Assembly: GCA_024233865.1 (NCBI GenBank)
Contig: JACKPA010000019.1
Span: 47,186 to 111,185 of the forward strand
Direction of reading: 5' to 3'
DNA length: 64,000 nucleotides
Source: Leptospiraceae bacterium
GTDB taxonomy: Bacteria; Spirochaetota; Leptospiria; Leptospirales; Leptospiraceae
Both the position numbers and the translations under genes were made by a program. A model generated the notes under the pieces. That model saw only the letters and a list, made by a program, of their open reading frames with translations, was not told the origin of the DNA and did not search any database. Below are positions 17,371 to 26,925 of this stretch, one piece after another. The stretch's first letter is position 1. Every line of letters begins with the position of its first letter.

Positions 17371-19350
17371 ATGAAGTTTATAAACAGGAACTTAGTTAAG
17401 ACTATAATTCTATTTTTTCTGCTAATGTGTAAAGGTTTGTTTTCGCAAAATAATACTTTTTACGAGATTCCAATGGTAGAAATCGAAGAGAGGAATGAAA
17501 GTTTAAAATCTTATACCACCAGTTTGTTTTCCAAATATATGGAGAAGTATAAAATCCCAGGTGGAGTAATAACAATCGTAAAAGATGGTGAAGTCATTGT
17601 GAACAACTCATTTGGATATAGTGATATGGAAAATCTTTATAAATTTGACCAAGAGTATACTCTATTTCCTATATCCCACATTTCAACACTTATAACACAT
17701 ATAGCTATTTTACAATTGTACAAAAAGGAGATACTAGATTTTTATAAACCCGCAAACAATTATTTGCAAAAGCTAAAACTGGGTGTTTTTGAAGGAAAAC
17801 CTATTACCATTCATGATTTGCTCACACACACAGACGGGTTAGAAGATAGTCAGATCGAAACTAAGAGAAACAACCCTGTAAAAGAAAGCGAATTTGTCCG
17901 TTGGTTGGAAAAACACAAACCAAGAAATTTTATTTTACCAGGTTATATACCAACCATAAATAACTTTTCAGCTCTTATTTTAGGAAAAGTGATAGAAGAC
18001 TTAACAAATCAGTCTTATGATAATTATGTTTATGAAAATATATTTCTTCCTTTGAGAATGGAAAATACAGCAAGTTATACATTTCAAAATACTCAAATAC
18101 AAAACGACTATGCCAAAGAATATATTTACAAAAAAGAAAAATTTATCCCTTTACCAACTGTTTACTCAAACCAATTACCTTATAACGGACTGTATTCAAC
18201 ATCTACAGATATGGGAAGATTCATCCTCTTTTTATTGGATATGGAAGAAGAATTCTCGTTAACAGAATATGGAGAGTACGGTATTAGGTATTTTTTATTT
18301 AATGAACAATATTCTCCCACAAGCGGTTTTCCTGGGACTACATATGGTTTTTATACATTTGTTGAAAATGCAGAAAAATATTATTGCAGAGAAGGAAGGT
18401 CAGTTGGTGGTACTTCTAGGGTTTTATTATTTCCCCAGAACCAATTGGGAATTTTTTTTTATTACAATCGTTCGGAACCAACTTTAGCTTCCGAGTTTAC
18501 TTCAAAATTTATAGACTATTATTTCCCTAAGCAAGAATTTACGTTTCAGCAAGGTAACTCTCCAAACACTCATAAACGGTTACAACATTTTGTTGGTCTA
18601 TATACACATGTCCAATACCCGAGAAATAGTTTTGAAAAACTATTTCGTTTATTTACAACCATTCAAGTTCAATTGGCTTCAAACGGAAGCTTGTTACTTC
18701 AATCTTCTCATAGAGAATCTAATGGGGACTTACAAGGCAAACATCATTTTGCAGAAATCCAACCATTGCTATTCAGAAGATTAGACAAAGAATCTTACAT
18801 CACTTTTAAAAAAAATGATAAAGGTCAGGTTAGGTATATGTTGTCTGCCTCCGGGAATCATGAAGTATATCAAAAATTAGAGTGGTATGAGTTTCCTTTG
18901 GTAAATTTGTTTGTTGCTTTGTTCTTTTTTATTTATTTTGGGAGTGTCTTTTTACTGCTGGGTTTTGGTTTTTTTATTCAAATCTACAAATACCATAAAA
19001 AATATTTATTACGCTATCCACTTTTCTTGAAAATATCAATTGCTTTGGTTGCATTTTTAAACACAGGTTTTATTACATTATTTTTTCCGGTTGTGGTTTA
19101 TTCCCAAGATTTTTTTAAGACTAATATCCCGCAATACGAATTTGGACTCACAAAATCCATGTATTGTCTTTTTAGTTTTCCTTTGGCATCACTTTTAGTA
19201 AACAGCTTTATGATTTACCTACTTCTCCGGCACTGGCAGAATTTTTGTTTGTCTATGGTAAGGAAAATAAAATATGGTCTTTTTGTTATTTTGTCTTATC
19301 TCTATCTAATTTGGCTGAATTATTGGAATCTATTAGGTTATAATTTTTAA
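17371..19350 (+). CDS. Beta-lactamase-fold (class C/PBP-like) protein with lost catalytic motifs and C-terminal membrane domain
   Basis: After a signal peptide (about 8-25), residues 45-390 align to the serine beta-lactamase/esterase family: VITIVKDGEVIVN, the HDLLTHTDGLED stretch and IFLPLRMENT are typical. The catalytic SxxK site is HIST (H103 for Ser, T106 for Lys), the Tyr of YxN is I196 (TINNF), and the third motif reads GRSVGGTSR. So it should not be an acylating enzyme. A domain of about 110 residues and about four membrane helices (roughly 505-650) follow. It may be a binding or sensing pseudoenzyme at the membrane. Neighbours give no further clue. Confidence 0.8.
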   Translation: MKFINRNLVKTIILFFLLMCKGLFSQNNTFYEIPMVEIEERNESLKSYTTSLFSKYMEKYKIPGGVITIVKDGEVIVNNSFGYSDMENLYKFDQEYTLFPISHISTLITHIAILQLYKKEILDFYKPANNYLQKLKLGVFEGKPITIHDLLTHTDGLEDSQIETKRNNPVKESEFVRWLEKHKPRNFILPGYIPTINNFSALILGKVIEDLTNQSYDNYVYENIFLPLRMENTASYTFQNTQIQNDYAKEYIYKKEKFIPLPTVYSNQLPYNGLYSTSTDMGRFILFLLDMEEEFSLTEYGEYGIRYFLFNEQYSPTSGFPGTTYGFYTFVENAEKYYCREGRSVGGTSRVLLFPQNQLGIFFYYNRSEPTLASEFTSKFIDYYFPKQEFTFQQGNSPNTHKRLQHFVGLYTHVQYPRNSFEKLFRLFTTIQVQLASNGSLLLQSSHRESNGDLQGKHHFAEIQPLLFRRLDKESYITFKKNDKGQVRYMLSASGNHEVYQKLEWYEFPLVNLFVALFFFIYFGSVFLLLGFGFFIQIYKYHKKYLLRYPLFLKISIALVAFLNTGFITLFFPVVVYSQDFFKTNIPQYEFGLTKSMYCLFSFPLASLLVNSFMIYLLLRHWQNFCLSMVRKIKYGLFVILSYLYLIWLNYWNLLGYNF

Positions 19351-19446
19351 AAATTTAGTTTACTTTTGTAACTAAGGATTCTCGAATGGGGAAACAATCA
19401 ACTATTTTTCAATTTTATAAAAAAGCAAGAAGCATAAACTGGCAAC

Positions 19447-20232
19447 TCAGGTAAGATACCATTCATCATCTCGAATATCTATTATCTTTGGAATAGAAAA
19501 AAATTTCTTTATATGAGAATTATAACAAAATGCTTCTATTTTATAAAATCTTTCAATCCACCGCAATGGTTGAATTTTTCTTGGAATTATAGGAATGCTT
19601 CCACCATTGTAACTAATCCAAACGTCTTTTTGCCGTACCATTGCTTCTTCTATGGCTCGAATAATAGAAGAATTTTCATCAGCCTTTTCCGGTTTGTATT
19701 TTGCATAGTTTTCATGCTGCTCTAAAAACAAAGTCAAGCTACAATTTTTCAAAACGTCTATAGTCATTTTAACATCTTCCAAAGCACGATGTCTCTCCTG
19801 CCCGAGACCAAAGTGGTTTCCCAAAGAGGATAATTTTAAACGTTTGTCTTTGGTTCTCCTTCCAAAAGTATTTCGGAGTAAAGGTAGAGTATCAATCAAA
19901 CCTATATACTTAGGTGATGGCTTGTGAATTTTTTCGAATGATTCGAATATGTATTTATTATCAAATTCAATTATATTGTGACCCGCCCATATTCGATTGT
20001 TTAGTATCTGAAAAATTTTATCACTTACTTCACCAAAAGTTGGTGCATCTTCTAACATCTCCTGTGTGATTCCATTGTATTGGAACGACCTCTCATCAAC
20101 CTTGTCAGAATAAATTAGGGTAGAATAACTTTCGATTTCATAAAAACCATCAATATCCAAAACTATCGCTCCAAATTCAATAATTTCATTTGGATCGATA
20201 GTTGTTTCTATGTCATAAAAAACCAAGCCCAT
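19447..20232 (-). CDS. DEDDh 3'-5' exonuclease with C-terminal WYL-like extension
   Basis: Residues 1-170 are a DnaQ/RNase T-like exonuclease: Asp7 and Glu9 in YDIETT, a middle Asp in HNIIEFDNKYIFE, and the final HRALED with His and Asp. All DEDDh residues are present. The final 60-70 residues (from about 195; VWISYNGGSIPIIPRKIQPLRW and IIDIRDDEWYL) look like the core of a WYL-type ligand-binding domain, a fold often tied to nucleic-acid responses. No clear helix-turn-helix is present. The family is used in DNA repair or proofreading as well as RNA trimming, so the substrate is not assigned. Confidence 0.82.
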   Translation of the reverse strand: MGLVFYDIETTIDPNEIIEFGAIVLDIDGFYEIESYSTLIYSDKVDERSFQYNGITQEMLEDAPTFGEVSDKIFQILNNRIWAGHNIIEFDNKYIFESFEKIHKPSPKYIGLIDTLPLLRNTFGRRTKDKRLKLSSLGNHFGLGQERHRALEDVKMTIDVLKNCSLTLFLEQHENYAKYKPEKADENSSIIRAIEEAMVRQKDVWISYNGGSIPIIPRKIQPLRWIERFYKIEAFCYNSHIKKFFSIPKIIDIRDDEWYLT

Positions 20233-20277
20233 AGTTATTACTCCTTATCTTTTATTGCTTTAAAAAATTCGAACAAA

Positions 20278-21048
20278 CTAACGTCCAGAAAGAAATTTTA
20301 GTTTCTGAAAAATGAATTCTGGCATTGTGCGGACTAAAAACATTACAAACCACCAAAACTTGGGAATGTATGCCTCTTCTTTATTTTGCTCTATTGCTTT
20401 TACTATTCCTTGTGCAGCTTTTTGTGACGAAGTAAAAGAAAAGTTTTTTGTATGGTTTCTAGTCATGGGTGTATCTACAGGACCAAGTTTTAGGTAGTGA
20501 ACTGCAACTCCTGATCTCCATAGTCTGGAGCGAATACCTTGTAAATACAGTCGAATTGCACCTTTGGCAGCTCCATAGGTATAATTTCTAGGTCGTCCTC
20601 TATCTCCGGCAACAGAACCAATAACTGCAATTTTTCCATAGCCTTGCTTTTCCATCAGATTTGCCAATGGTATAAGCAACGCAATAACACTAAGACAATT
20701 TACCTGAAATATATCAAGAGCAGATGAATACGACACTTCGGATTTTAATTGGTCTCCTAAGTCTCCATGAGCGATGAGTGCCAAATCAATACCTTTCAAT
20801 TTTTCTGCTGCGCCCAAAATAATTTTTTCGGCATTGTCCGTTTCATTAAAGTCAACAGATTGAAAACCAACCACATTACCGGCAATTTCCCTACAAATTT
20901 TTGCTAGTTTTTCTTGATTTCTGCCAACTATATAAAGTTGATTAGAATTACTCTCAGAAGCACCCGTGTGGAGCGCAGTCGAAGCAAAAATCCTGGCGAT
21001 ATCGGTTGCTACCGTAGATGTTGCACCTAAAATCAAAATCCGTGCCAT
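20278..21048 (-). CDS. Short-chain dehydrogenase/reductase
   Basis: An SDR with the NAD(P)-binding start ARILILGATSTVATDIAR, an R-N pair (VGRNQEKL) that points to NADP, the catalytic Ser in VIGSVAGDRG and the Tyr-x3-Lys pair in YTYGAAKGA. A hydrophobic C-terminal stretch (FWWFVMFLVRTMPEFIF) suggests membrane association. It most resembles the glycan or lipid-linked sugar reductase branch, but the substrate is unknown. I choose the ATG at 21048, which directly precedes the nucleotide-binding strand; a TTG at 21084 would add 12 residues. Confidence 0.85.
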   Translation of the reverse strand: MARILILGATSTVATDIARIFASTALHTGASESNSNQLYIVGRNQEKLAKICREIAGNVVGFQSVDFNETDNAEKIILGAAEKLKGIDLALIAHGDLGDQLKSEVSYSSALDIFQVNCLSVIALLIPLANLMEKQGYGKIAVIGSVAGDRGRPRNYTYGAAKGAIRLYLQGIRSRLWRSGVAVHYLKLGPVDTPMTRNHTKNFSFTSSQKAAQGIVKAIEQNKEEAYIPKFWWFVMFLVRTMPEFIFQKLKFLSGR

Positions 21049-21222
21049 GGTAAAAAGTGTTTCCTTATCAAAATTATCAGCCAATTGCCTTTTTAAATAT
21101 TTGCTAACTCATTGTCAATGTAAATAAATATTATGTAGACAAACAACATGAGATATGTTTTTTTGTCTCTTTATGGGTATATTACTCTTTGAGTAATTGC
21201 ATAATTTAAAATAGAGGTTATT

Positions 21223-21618
21223 ATGAAAAAAAAATTTACCATAATCTTGCTTTCACTTATCTTAATCTATTCAAGCAATTGCATGCTCCTAGACCCAATC
21301 GGTCTTACCTATCCTGGTAGGATAAAAGGTAGTAAAGCTGCAAATAAAATTATTGATGCTGCTCTTTTAGCGGATGTTGTTAACTGGAATATATCATCTG
21401 CTTTTAGCAATGGCATAATTCTAACAATCCTTGCAGATAGAATAGCCGGTATAAATTCTTCCGGCTATTATGTAGAGAGTGAAGTGAATGATTGTGTTGA
21501 TATAATTAAGGGTGTAACCGGTTTTATAATAGGAAGTACCTTAACTATTTTACTTCGTTCCAAATGCGACTTGCAAGAAGACAAATCAATCTTGGATAGT
21601 CCGTTTCCGGAATTATAA
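21223..21618 (+). CDS. Small lipoprotein of a Leptospira-like family
   Basis: The 131-residue protein has a signal with SSNC (Cys19) as lipidation site. The mature part reads LLDPIGLTYPGRIKGSKAANKIIDAAL then a repeat of Ala/Ile-rich segments and two Cys (VNDCVDI, RSKCDL) that could pair. I recall a small lipoprotein family restricted to Leptospira with the same opening (DxxGLxxPxRxKGS) and paired Cys, which fits the suggested host. Function is unknown. Confidence 0.7.
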   Translation: MKKKFTIILLSLILIYSSNCMLLDPIGLTYPGRIKGSKAANKIIDAALLADVVNWNISSAFSNGIILTILADRIAGINSSGYYVESEVNDCVDIIKGVTGFIIGSTLTILLRSKCDLQEDKSILDSPFPEL

Positions 21619-21745
21619 TCAAGTTTATTCCTCTCCCTTTTGGTCAATTTACTAAAAATGTATTCTCCTGTCGAGGGCTTTGACCCCTCGTAATCTAAAG
21701 GGAGTGTGGAAAAAGAATTTTCTAGGTAATTGTGCAGGAACATGT

Positions 21746-24097
21746 ATGGATAATCAATTAATTGGAAAAGTGCCTTTATGGCTTGTTAAATTCGTATTAA
21801 AAAAAGTTCTTAGAAGAAAGATGTTTTCTTACAATCGTGTGATTCCACCAAAGGACTGGAGATCATTTGGAAACATTCAAAACGTTCAAAAAGAAATTAA
21901 CAAAGTTTCCATAGAGTTAGAGAAGGGAAAAATGCAACTTTCTTTCCTTTCACCTCAAATTTTGCGTATCCAAATCGCTAAAAAGTTACAAGACATTCCC
22001 AAATCTTATGCAATCGAGGAAACCAAAACAATCAATTTGGAACTGTTGGAAAAAGGCAATCTAATAAGCCTTGCTTCCCAAGAAGGTTCAGGGCTAATTG
22101 CACAAATTGATAAAACAAATAGTCAAATTAGTATTAAAACAACTTCCCATACACCAGTGTTTACGCAAAGTAACTTTGGTTTTACCGAAGATGATTGGTT
22201 TATGCTCAGGATAAAAGGAGAAATAAATAACGAACACTTTTTTGGTTTGGGAGAAAACGCTGGCTCTTTAGACCAGAGAAACAAAACCATATCCTTTTGG
22301 AATACTGACAGTATTCCTTATAGCAGCAAAGATGAAAATCTTTACCAAAGTCAACCCATACAAGTTATTGTTCGAGAGGATGGTTTTTGCTACGCTTTAA
22401 TCTATGACAATCCTTTTAAGTCACAAATTAAAATTCAAAAGCAGGATACATTTTATAACACTTCTTATTTTGTTGCGGGGGGTGGAATCAATTACTACAT
22501 CGTAGTAGGAGAGAATACACATGACTTGTTTACAAAGATTATCTCTTTACTGGGAAATTCTCCTCTTCCGCCTTTAAGCACTTTAGGAAATCACCAGTGT
22601 AAATGGTCATATTATCCGGAAAGTCAAGTTAGGGAAATTGCTAAAAATTTCAGAGAAAAAAAGATTCCTTGTGATTTTATCCATCTGGACATTGACTATT
22701 TGGATGGTTATAGAATTTTCACTTGGGACAAAATAAGATTTCCCGAACCAAAAAAATTGGCAGATGACCTTGCCGAAAACGGCTTTAAGTTAATGGCAAT
22801 GACCGACCCGGGAGTTAAGGTTGATCCTGAATATGAGGTTTTCCAAGAAGGAGTTAAAGACGGGCATTTCTGCCAAAACCCGGATGGAACGCTATTTACG
22901 GGGATGGTTTGGCCCGGAGATTGCCACTTTCCGGATTTCACTGGAAGACATACCAGAGAATGGTTTGGTAAGCATTTCAAAGTTCTGACCGATGTTGGAA
23001 TTAAAGGCTTTTGGATCGATATGAATGAACCATCAGTATTTTCTCATATAGGAACTGTTCCGGATAAGATAGTCCATCCGAATGAAGGAAATCCTATTCT
23101 GCATAAACAGGTTCATAACGTTTATGGTCATCTTATGGCGAAGGCGACTTATGAAGGTTTGCAAAAACTTATCCCAAACCAAAGAATTTTTGTCCTCACG
23201 AGGGCTGCCTATTTGGGAACACAAAAATACAGTGGAAGTTGGACAGGAGACAATAACGCTGATTGGGAACACCTAAGGTATTCCATTCCCATGTTAATGA
23301 ATATGGCATCAAGCGGTCAAGTGATGAATGGACCTGACATCGGAGGATTTGCGGGAAAACCAAAGGAAGAACTCTTAATTCGTTGGTACCAAGCTGGCTT
23401 ATTTTATCCCTTTTTTAGAAACCATAGTATAAACGATACTTGTTCTCACGAACCTTGGAAATACACAAAAAAAGCCGAAAACATTATAAAAAATACCATA
23501 CAACTGCGTTATCAACTTCTTTTGTACATCTACAATGAAATAAGGAAAGCTTGCCAAACGGGTATTCCCGCATTTCGAGCATTGTGGATTGACTATCCTA
23601 CCGATCCAAATGTTTACAAACAAAAATGGGCTGATACACAATACCTTTTTGGTAGTTCGATCCTTGTAGCCCCTATTTTAAAAAAGGGGGATAACAAAAG
23701 AAAGGTTTATCTACCTAAAGGGGCTTGGTTTGATTTTTGGAATGGGAATCAATATGACGGTGGAAGAATTCATACTTTTAATGCTCCCATAGACCAAATA
23801 TTACTTTTTGTCAAATCAGGAAGCATCATCCCTTTTATAAAAAAAGACATTCAATATACGGAAGAAATTTTTAACTCTCCTGTAACTTTGAGGTTGTACG
23901 GAGAAACGGAATGTACAGGTGAAATCTATCTCGATGATGGATTTAGCTTAGATTACCAAAACGAAGATTACGAGTTAGTTTCGATAGTTGCAAAAAAACA
24001 AAATCATTCTTGGGGTTTTAAATTTACTTATTTCGGAAAAAAGAAAAAATATATTTCAATTGGTGATGTAGAGCAAATAGGCTCAAACGAACATTAG
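21746..24097 (+). CDS. Glycoside hydrolase family 31 alpha-glucosidase
   Basis: GH31 enzymes cut alpha-glucosidic bonds with retention. The nucleophile is D425 in WIDMNEP and the acid/base is D502 in TGDNNADW, followed by NGPDIGGF and RNHS, all hallmarks. The protein is about 783 residues: an N-terminal beta-sandwich, the catalytic barrel (about 265-600) and C-terminal sandwich. No signal peptide is seen, so it is cytoplasmic. I chose the ATG at 21746, which has AGGA at a spacing of six; a TTG at 21680 would extend it by 22 residues. Facing glgP across a repeat-rich gap, it may help break down glycogen or malto-oligosaccharides. Confidence 0.93.
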   Translation: MDNQLIGKVPLWLVKFVLKKVLRRKMFSYNRVIPPKDWRSFGNIQNVQKEINKVSIELEKGKMQLSFLSPQILRIQIAKKLQDIPKSYAIEETKTINLELLEKGNLISLASQEGSGLIAQIDKTNSQISIKTTSHTPVFTQSNFGFTEDDWFMLRIKGEINNEHFFGLGENAGSLDQRNKTISFWNTDSIPYSSKDENLYQSQPIQVIVREDGFCYALIYDNPFKSQIKIQKQDTFYNTSYFVAGGGINYYIVVGENTHDLFTKIISLLGNSPLPPLSTLGNHQCKWSYYPESQVREIAKNFREKKIPCDFIHLDIDYLDGYRIFTWDKIRFPEPKKLADDLAENGFKLMAMTDPGVKVDPEYEVFQEGVKDGHFCQNPDGTLFTGMVWPGDCHFPDFTGRHTREWFGKHFKVLTDVGIKGFWIDMNEPSVFSHIGTVPDKIVHPNEGNPILHKQVHNVYGHLMAKATYEGLQKLIPNQRIFVLTRAAYLGTQKYSGSWTGDNNADWEHLRYSIPMLMNMASSGQVMNGPDIGGFAGKPKEELLIRWYQAGLFYPFFRNHSINDTCSHEPWKYTKKAENIIKNTIQLRYQLLLYIYNEIRKACQTGIPAFRALWIDYPTDPNVYKQKWADTQYLFGSSILVAPILKKGDNKRKVYLPKGAWFDFWNGNQYDGGRIHTFNAPIDQILLFVKSGSIIPFIKKDIQYTEEIFNSPVTLRLYGETECTGEIYLDDGFSLDYQNEDYELVSIVAKKQNHSWGFKFTYFGKKKKYISIGDVEQIGSNEH

Positions 24098-24121
24098 AGT
24101 TGTAGTTAAATTAAGGGTATC

Positions 24122-24247
24122 GCTCATTGAACGTAGTCGAAATGAGCATTAAAATAAGATTTATCTCGACAAGCTCGATAAACGAATCGTAATTTACCTG
24201 CAATTCTAATGTACAAATGCAAGCGATACGTTGAGCGTATCGCTTGC
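24122..24247. repeat. Cluster of three palindromic repeats between convergent genes
   Basis: Three hairpins lie between the converging GH31 and glgP genes. The first is GCTCATT/AATGAGC (24122-24147), whose loop TGAACGTAGTCGAA resembles those at 28160 and 28281. The second is TTTATC/GATAAA (24160-24182) around TCGACAAGCTCGA, the loop type in reverse. The third is a perfect 12-base stem GCAAGCGATACG with loop TTGAG (24219-24247). The last could slow transcription from both sides, but it has no T-run. I read them as REP-like elements. Confidence 0.75.
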
Positions 24248-24269
24248 GAATCTTTACAGGTAGGTCTAA

Positions 24270-26795
24270 TTAAAACCTATCATTGACAATTTTAAAAGTT
24301 GTTTTAGGGGGTTTTACTTCCATTTGTTTGACTTTCCAAATCTCATTGGCATATTCCATTATAGTTCTGTCAGATGAAAATTTACCCATTCTAGCAACAT
24401 TCAAAATGGATTTTTTTGTCCATGAATCGGTATTTTTGTAATCTTTCGAAACTATTTTTTGACAATCCGCATATGACTGATAATCTGCAAGTAGCATATA
24501 GGTGTCCGTAGTAGTCAAACTATCATAAATAGGTTTGAATAAGTCTGAAGCATCTGGAATAAAAAAGTTTTCTTTGATTAAAGTAAAAATGTTTTGAAGA
24601 ATTGAATTTTTATCAAGGTATTCTTTCGGATCATAACCTTTGTGCTTTAACTCAAAAACTTCATTGGCTTTTAAACCAAAAATATAAATATTCTCCTCGC
24701 CTACTTCTTCCATAATTTCTATATTTGCTCCATCTAAAGTTCCAATTGTAAGAGCTCCGTTTAAAGCAAATTTCATATTTCCCGTGCCACTTGCTTCCGT
24801 TCCTGCAGTTGAGATTTGTTCTGACAAATCAGAAGCTGGAAAAATTATTTCAGCTTGGGAAACTCGATAATTAGGCAAGAATACAACTTTAATCCTATCT
24901 CGAACCAAAGGATCACTGTTTATTTTGGATGCAACAGCATTGATGAGTCGAATAATCAATTTCGCCATGTAATATCCTGGAGCCGCTTTTCCGCCAAATA
25001 TAAAGGTTCTAGGTAGAACTTCAAAATTTGGGTCTCTATGGATTTGGACATACAGCCCTATTACATGAAGAATATTCAGCAATTGTCTTTTGTATTCGTG
25101 GAAACGTTTAACTTGTACATCAAAAAGAGAATCCGTATCAACAACAATCCCCGTCTCGCTTAAAATCACTTTAGCCAGTTTTTCTTTGTTTTCTTTTTTA
25201 ATGAGACGCCAGTTTTCGCAGAACTCCTTATCTCCCAAGTATCCTTCTATTTCTTTTAGAGCTGATAGGTTAGAGATGAATTTATCTCCGATTTTGGAAT
25301 AAATTAATTTGGAAAGGCTAGGATTCGCTTTAAGCAAAAATCTTCTTTGTGTAATTCCATTTGTTTTATTGGTAAACTTTTCGGGGGTGTATTTATAAAA
25401 TGCCGGAAACACAATTGTTTTTAAGAGTTCTGAGTGAAGGGCTGCAACACCATTTACCTTATGACTGCCAATTACCGCTAAATTTGCCATTCTAAGCTTT
25501 TTATCTCCACCTTCTTGGACAATGGACATTTGACTAAGCTCTTCATCCGTCATTGTTCCAGAAACTTTTGCTTCTTCCAAAAACCTAAAGTTTATTTCAT
25601 AAATGATTTGGATGTGTCTTGGTAAAAGATATTCTATCAAGCTAACATTCCACGTTTCTAGAGCTTCCGGTAAAACGGTATGGTTTGTATAAGAAAAAAC
25701 CTTCGTCGTTATACTCCAAGCTTCATCCCAGTCCATTTTTTCAATGTCTATTAGAATTCTCATCAATTCAGGAATGGCGATACTTGGATGTGTGTCATTT
25801 AGTTGAATGGCGACTTCATCAGCAAATTTATTATAATTTGTATTGGCTCTTTTGTACCTATTAATGATGTCTTGAAGACTTGCTGAGACCATAAAGTACT
25901 GCTGTTTAAGCCTAAGAAGTTTTCCTTGTTCCGTAACATCATTTGGATATAAAACCTTAGAAATATTTTCTGTTTTTTGCTTATCCTCTACGGCTTTTCC
26001 ATAATCACCATGATTAAAATAGTCCAAATTAAACTCTTCCGATGAGCGAGAAGACCAAAGCCTAAGATTGTTCACTGTAGTTGTATTATAGCCTGGAACA
26101 GGATAGTCATGTGGAACTGCCAAAACGGTTTCTACAGGTATCCATTGCTGTATTACTTTTCCGGTTGGATCAACCTTATGACCGACATGTCCATAAAAAT
26201 GAACTTGGTAGTAAGTATCTGCTCTTACTAACCCCCATGGGCTTCCATCAGAAAGCCAGTGGTCCGGTTTTTCTATTTGAGCTCCATTTTCGATATGTTG
26301 ATTGAAAATACCATAGTCATAACGAATGCCATATCCATAGCCTGGTAAGTTTAAAGTAGCCATGGAATCCATAAAGCAGGCTGCAAGCCTTCCTAAACCA
26401 CCATTACCTAAACCTGCATCTGCCTCACATTCTGTAATTTCATTTAGGTCATAACCCATACCGGTTAACATTTCTTCTACCAGCTTATCAACACCTAGGT
26501 TGATTAGAGCGTTTGTTAAAGTTCGACCTATCAAAAATTCAAGAGATAAATAGTATATTCTTTTGGGATTTTTGATTCTATAGTTGTGTTGAGTTTCGTT
26601 CAAACGATCTACCATAAGATCACGAATTGTTAAGCTTAGGGCTTTGTAAATATCTTGATTTTGCGTATTAAACCTATGTTTTCCTACGGAATATTGTAGG
26701 TGATGAACAAAATGTTTTTCAAGAGCTTCTTTGTTAATTGGTCGCTCTACTTCCATTAATTCCCAAACTCTATCATGGGATGTTGTATCACTCAT
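24270..26795 (-). CDS. glgP: Glycogen/starch phosphorylase
   Basis: GlgP removes glucose-1-phosphate from alpha-1,4-glucans. The PLP lysine is K675 in EASGTGNMKFALNGA, and the family blocks LSLEFLIGRTL, LAACFMDSMATL and VQVKRFHEYKRQLLN are all present. The length, 841 residues, is standard. A strong ribosome site (GGAGGAG) precedes the ATG. Paired with the GH31 glucosidase facing it, this implies that the organism stores or uses alpha-glucan, although glgA and glgB are not in the window. Confidence 0.97.
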   Translation of the reverse strand: MSDTTSHDRVWELMEVERPINKEALEKHFVHHLQYSVGKHRFNTQNQDIYKALSLTIRDLMVDRLNETQHNYRIKNPKRIYYLSLEFLIGRTLTNALINLGVDKLVEEMLTGMGYDLNEITECEADAGLGNGGLGRLAACFMDSMATLNLPGYGYGIRYDYGIFNQHIENGAQIEKPDHWLSDGSPWGLVRADTYYQVHFYGHVGHKVDPTGKVIQQWIPVETVLAVPHDYPVPGYNTTTVNNLRLWSSRSSEEFNLDYFNHGDYGKAVEDKQKTENISKVLYPNDVTEQGKLLRLKQQYFMVSASLQDIINRYKRANTNYNKFADEVAIQLNDTHPSIAIPELMRILIDIEKMDWDEAWSITTKVFSYTNHTVLPEALETWNVSLIEYLLPRHIQIIYEINFRFLEEAKVSGTMTDEELSQMSIVQEGGDKKLRMANLAVIGSHKVNGVAALHSELLKTIVFPAFYKYTPEKFTNKTNGITQRRFLLKANPSLSKLIYSKIGDKFISNLSALKEIEGYLGDKEFCENWRLIKKENKEKLAKVILSETGIVVDTDSLFDVQVKRFHEYKRQLLNILHVIGLYVQIHRDPNFEVLPRTFIFGGKAAPGYYMAKLIIRLINAVASKINSDPLVRDRIKVVFLPNYRVSQAEIIFPASDLSEQISTAGTEASGTGNMKFALNGALTIGTLDGANIEIMEEVGEENIYIFGLKANEVFELKHKGYDPKEYLDKNSILQNIFTLIKENFFIPDASDLFKPIYDSLTTTDTYMLLADYQSYADCQKIVSKDYKNTDSWTKKSILNVARMGKFSSDRTIMEYANEIWKVKQMEVKPPKTTFKIVNDRF

Positions 26796-26925
26796 TATAG
26801 CTTGCTCCTCCGATTTTTTATAAAAATATACATCAAGATTGTTTATATAAATATGGATGCAAGTGGAATTTTTATTTATATATACAAAGGATGAAATAAA
26901 TAGTTGAAAAAAAGGAATATTTTGA

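Noticed and set aside
21680..21745. TTG start for the GH31 gene
   Set aside because: The extra 22 residues have no family support, and the ATG at 21746 has AGGA at a good distance.
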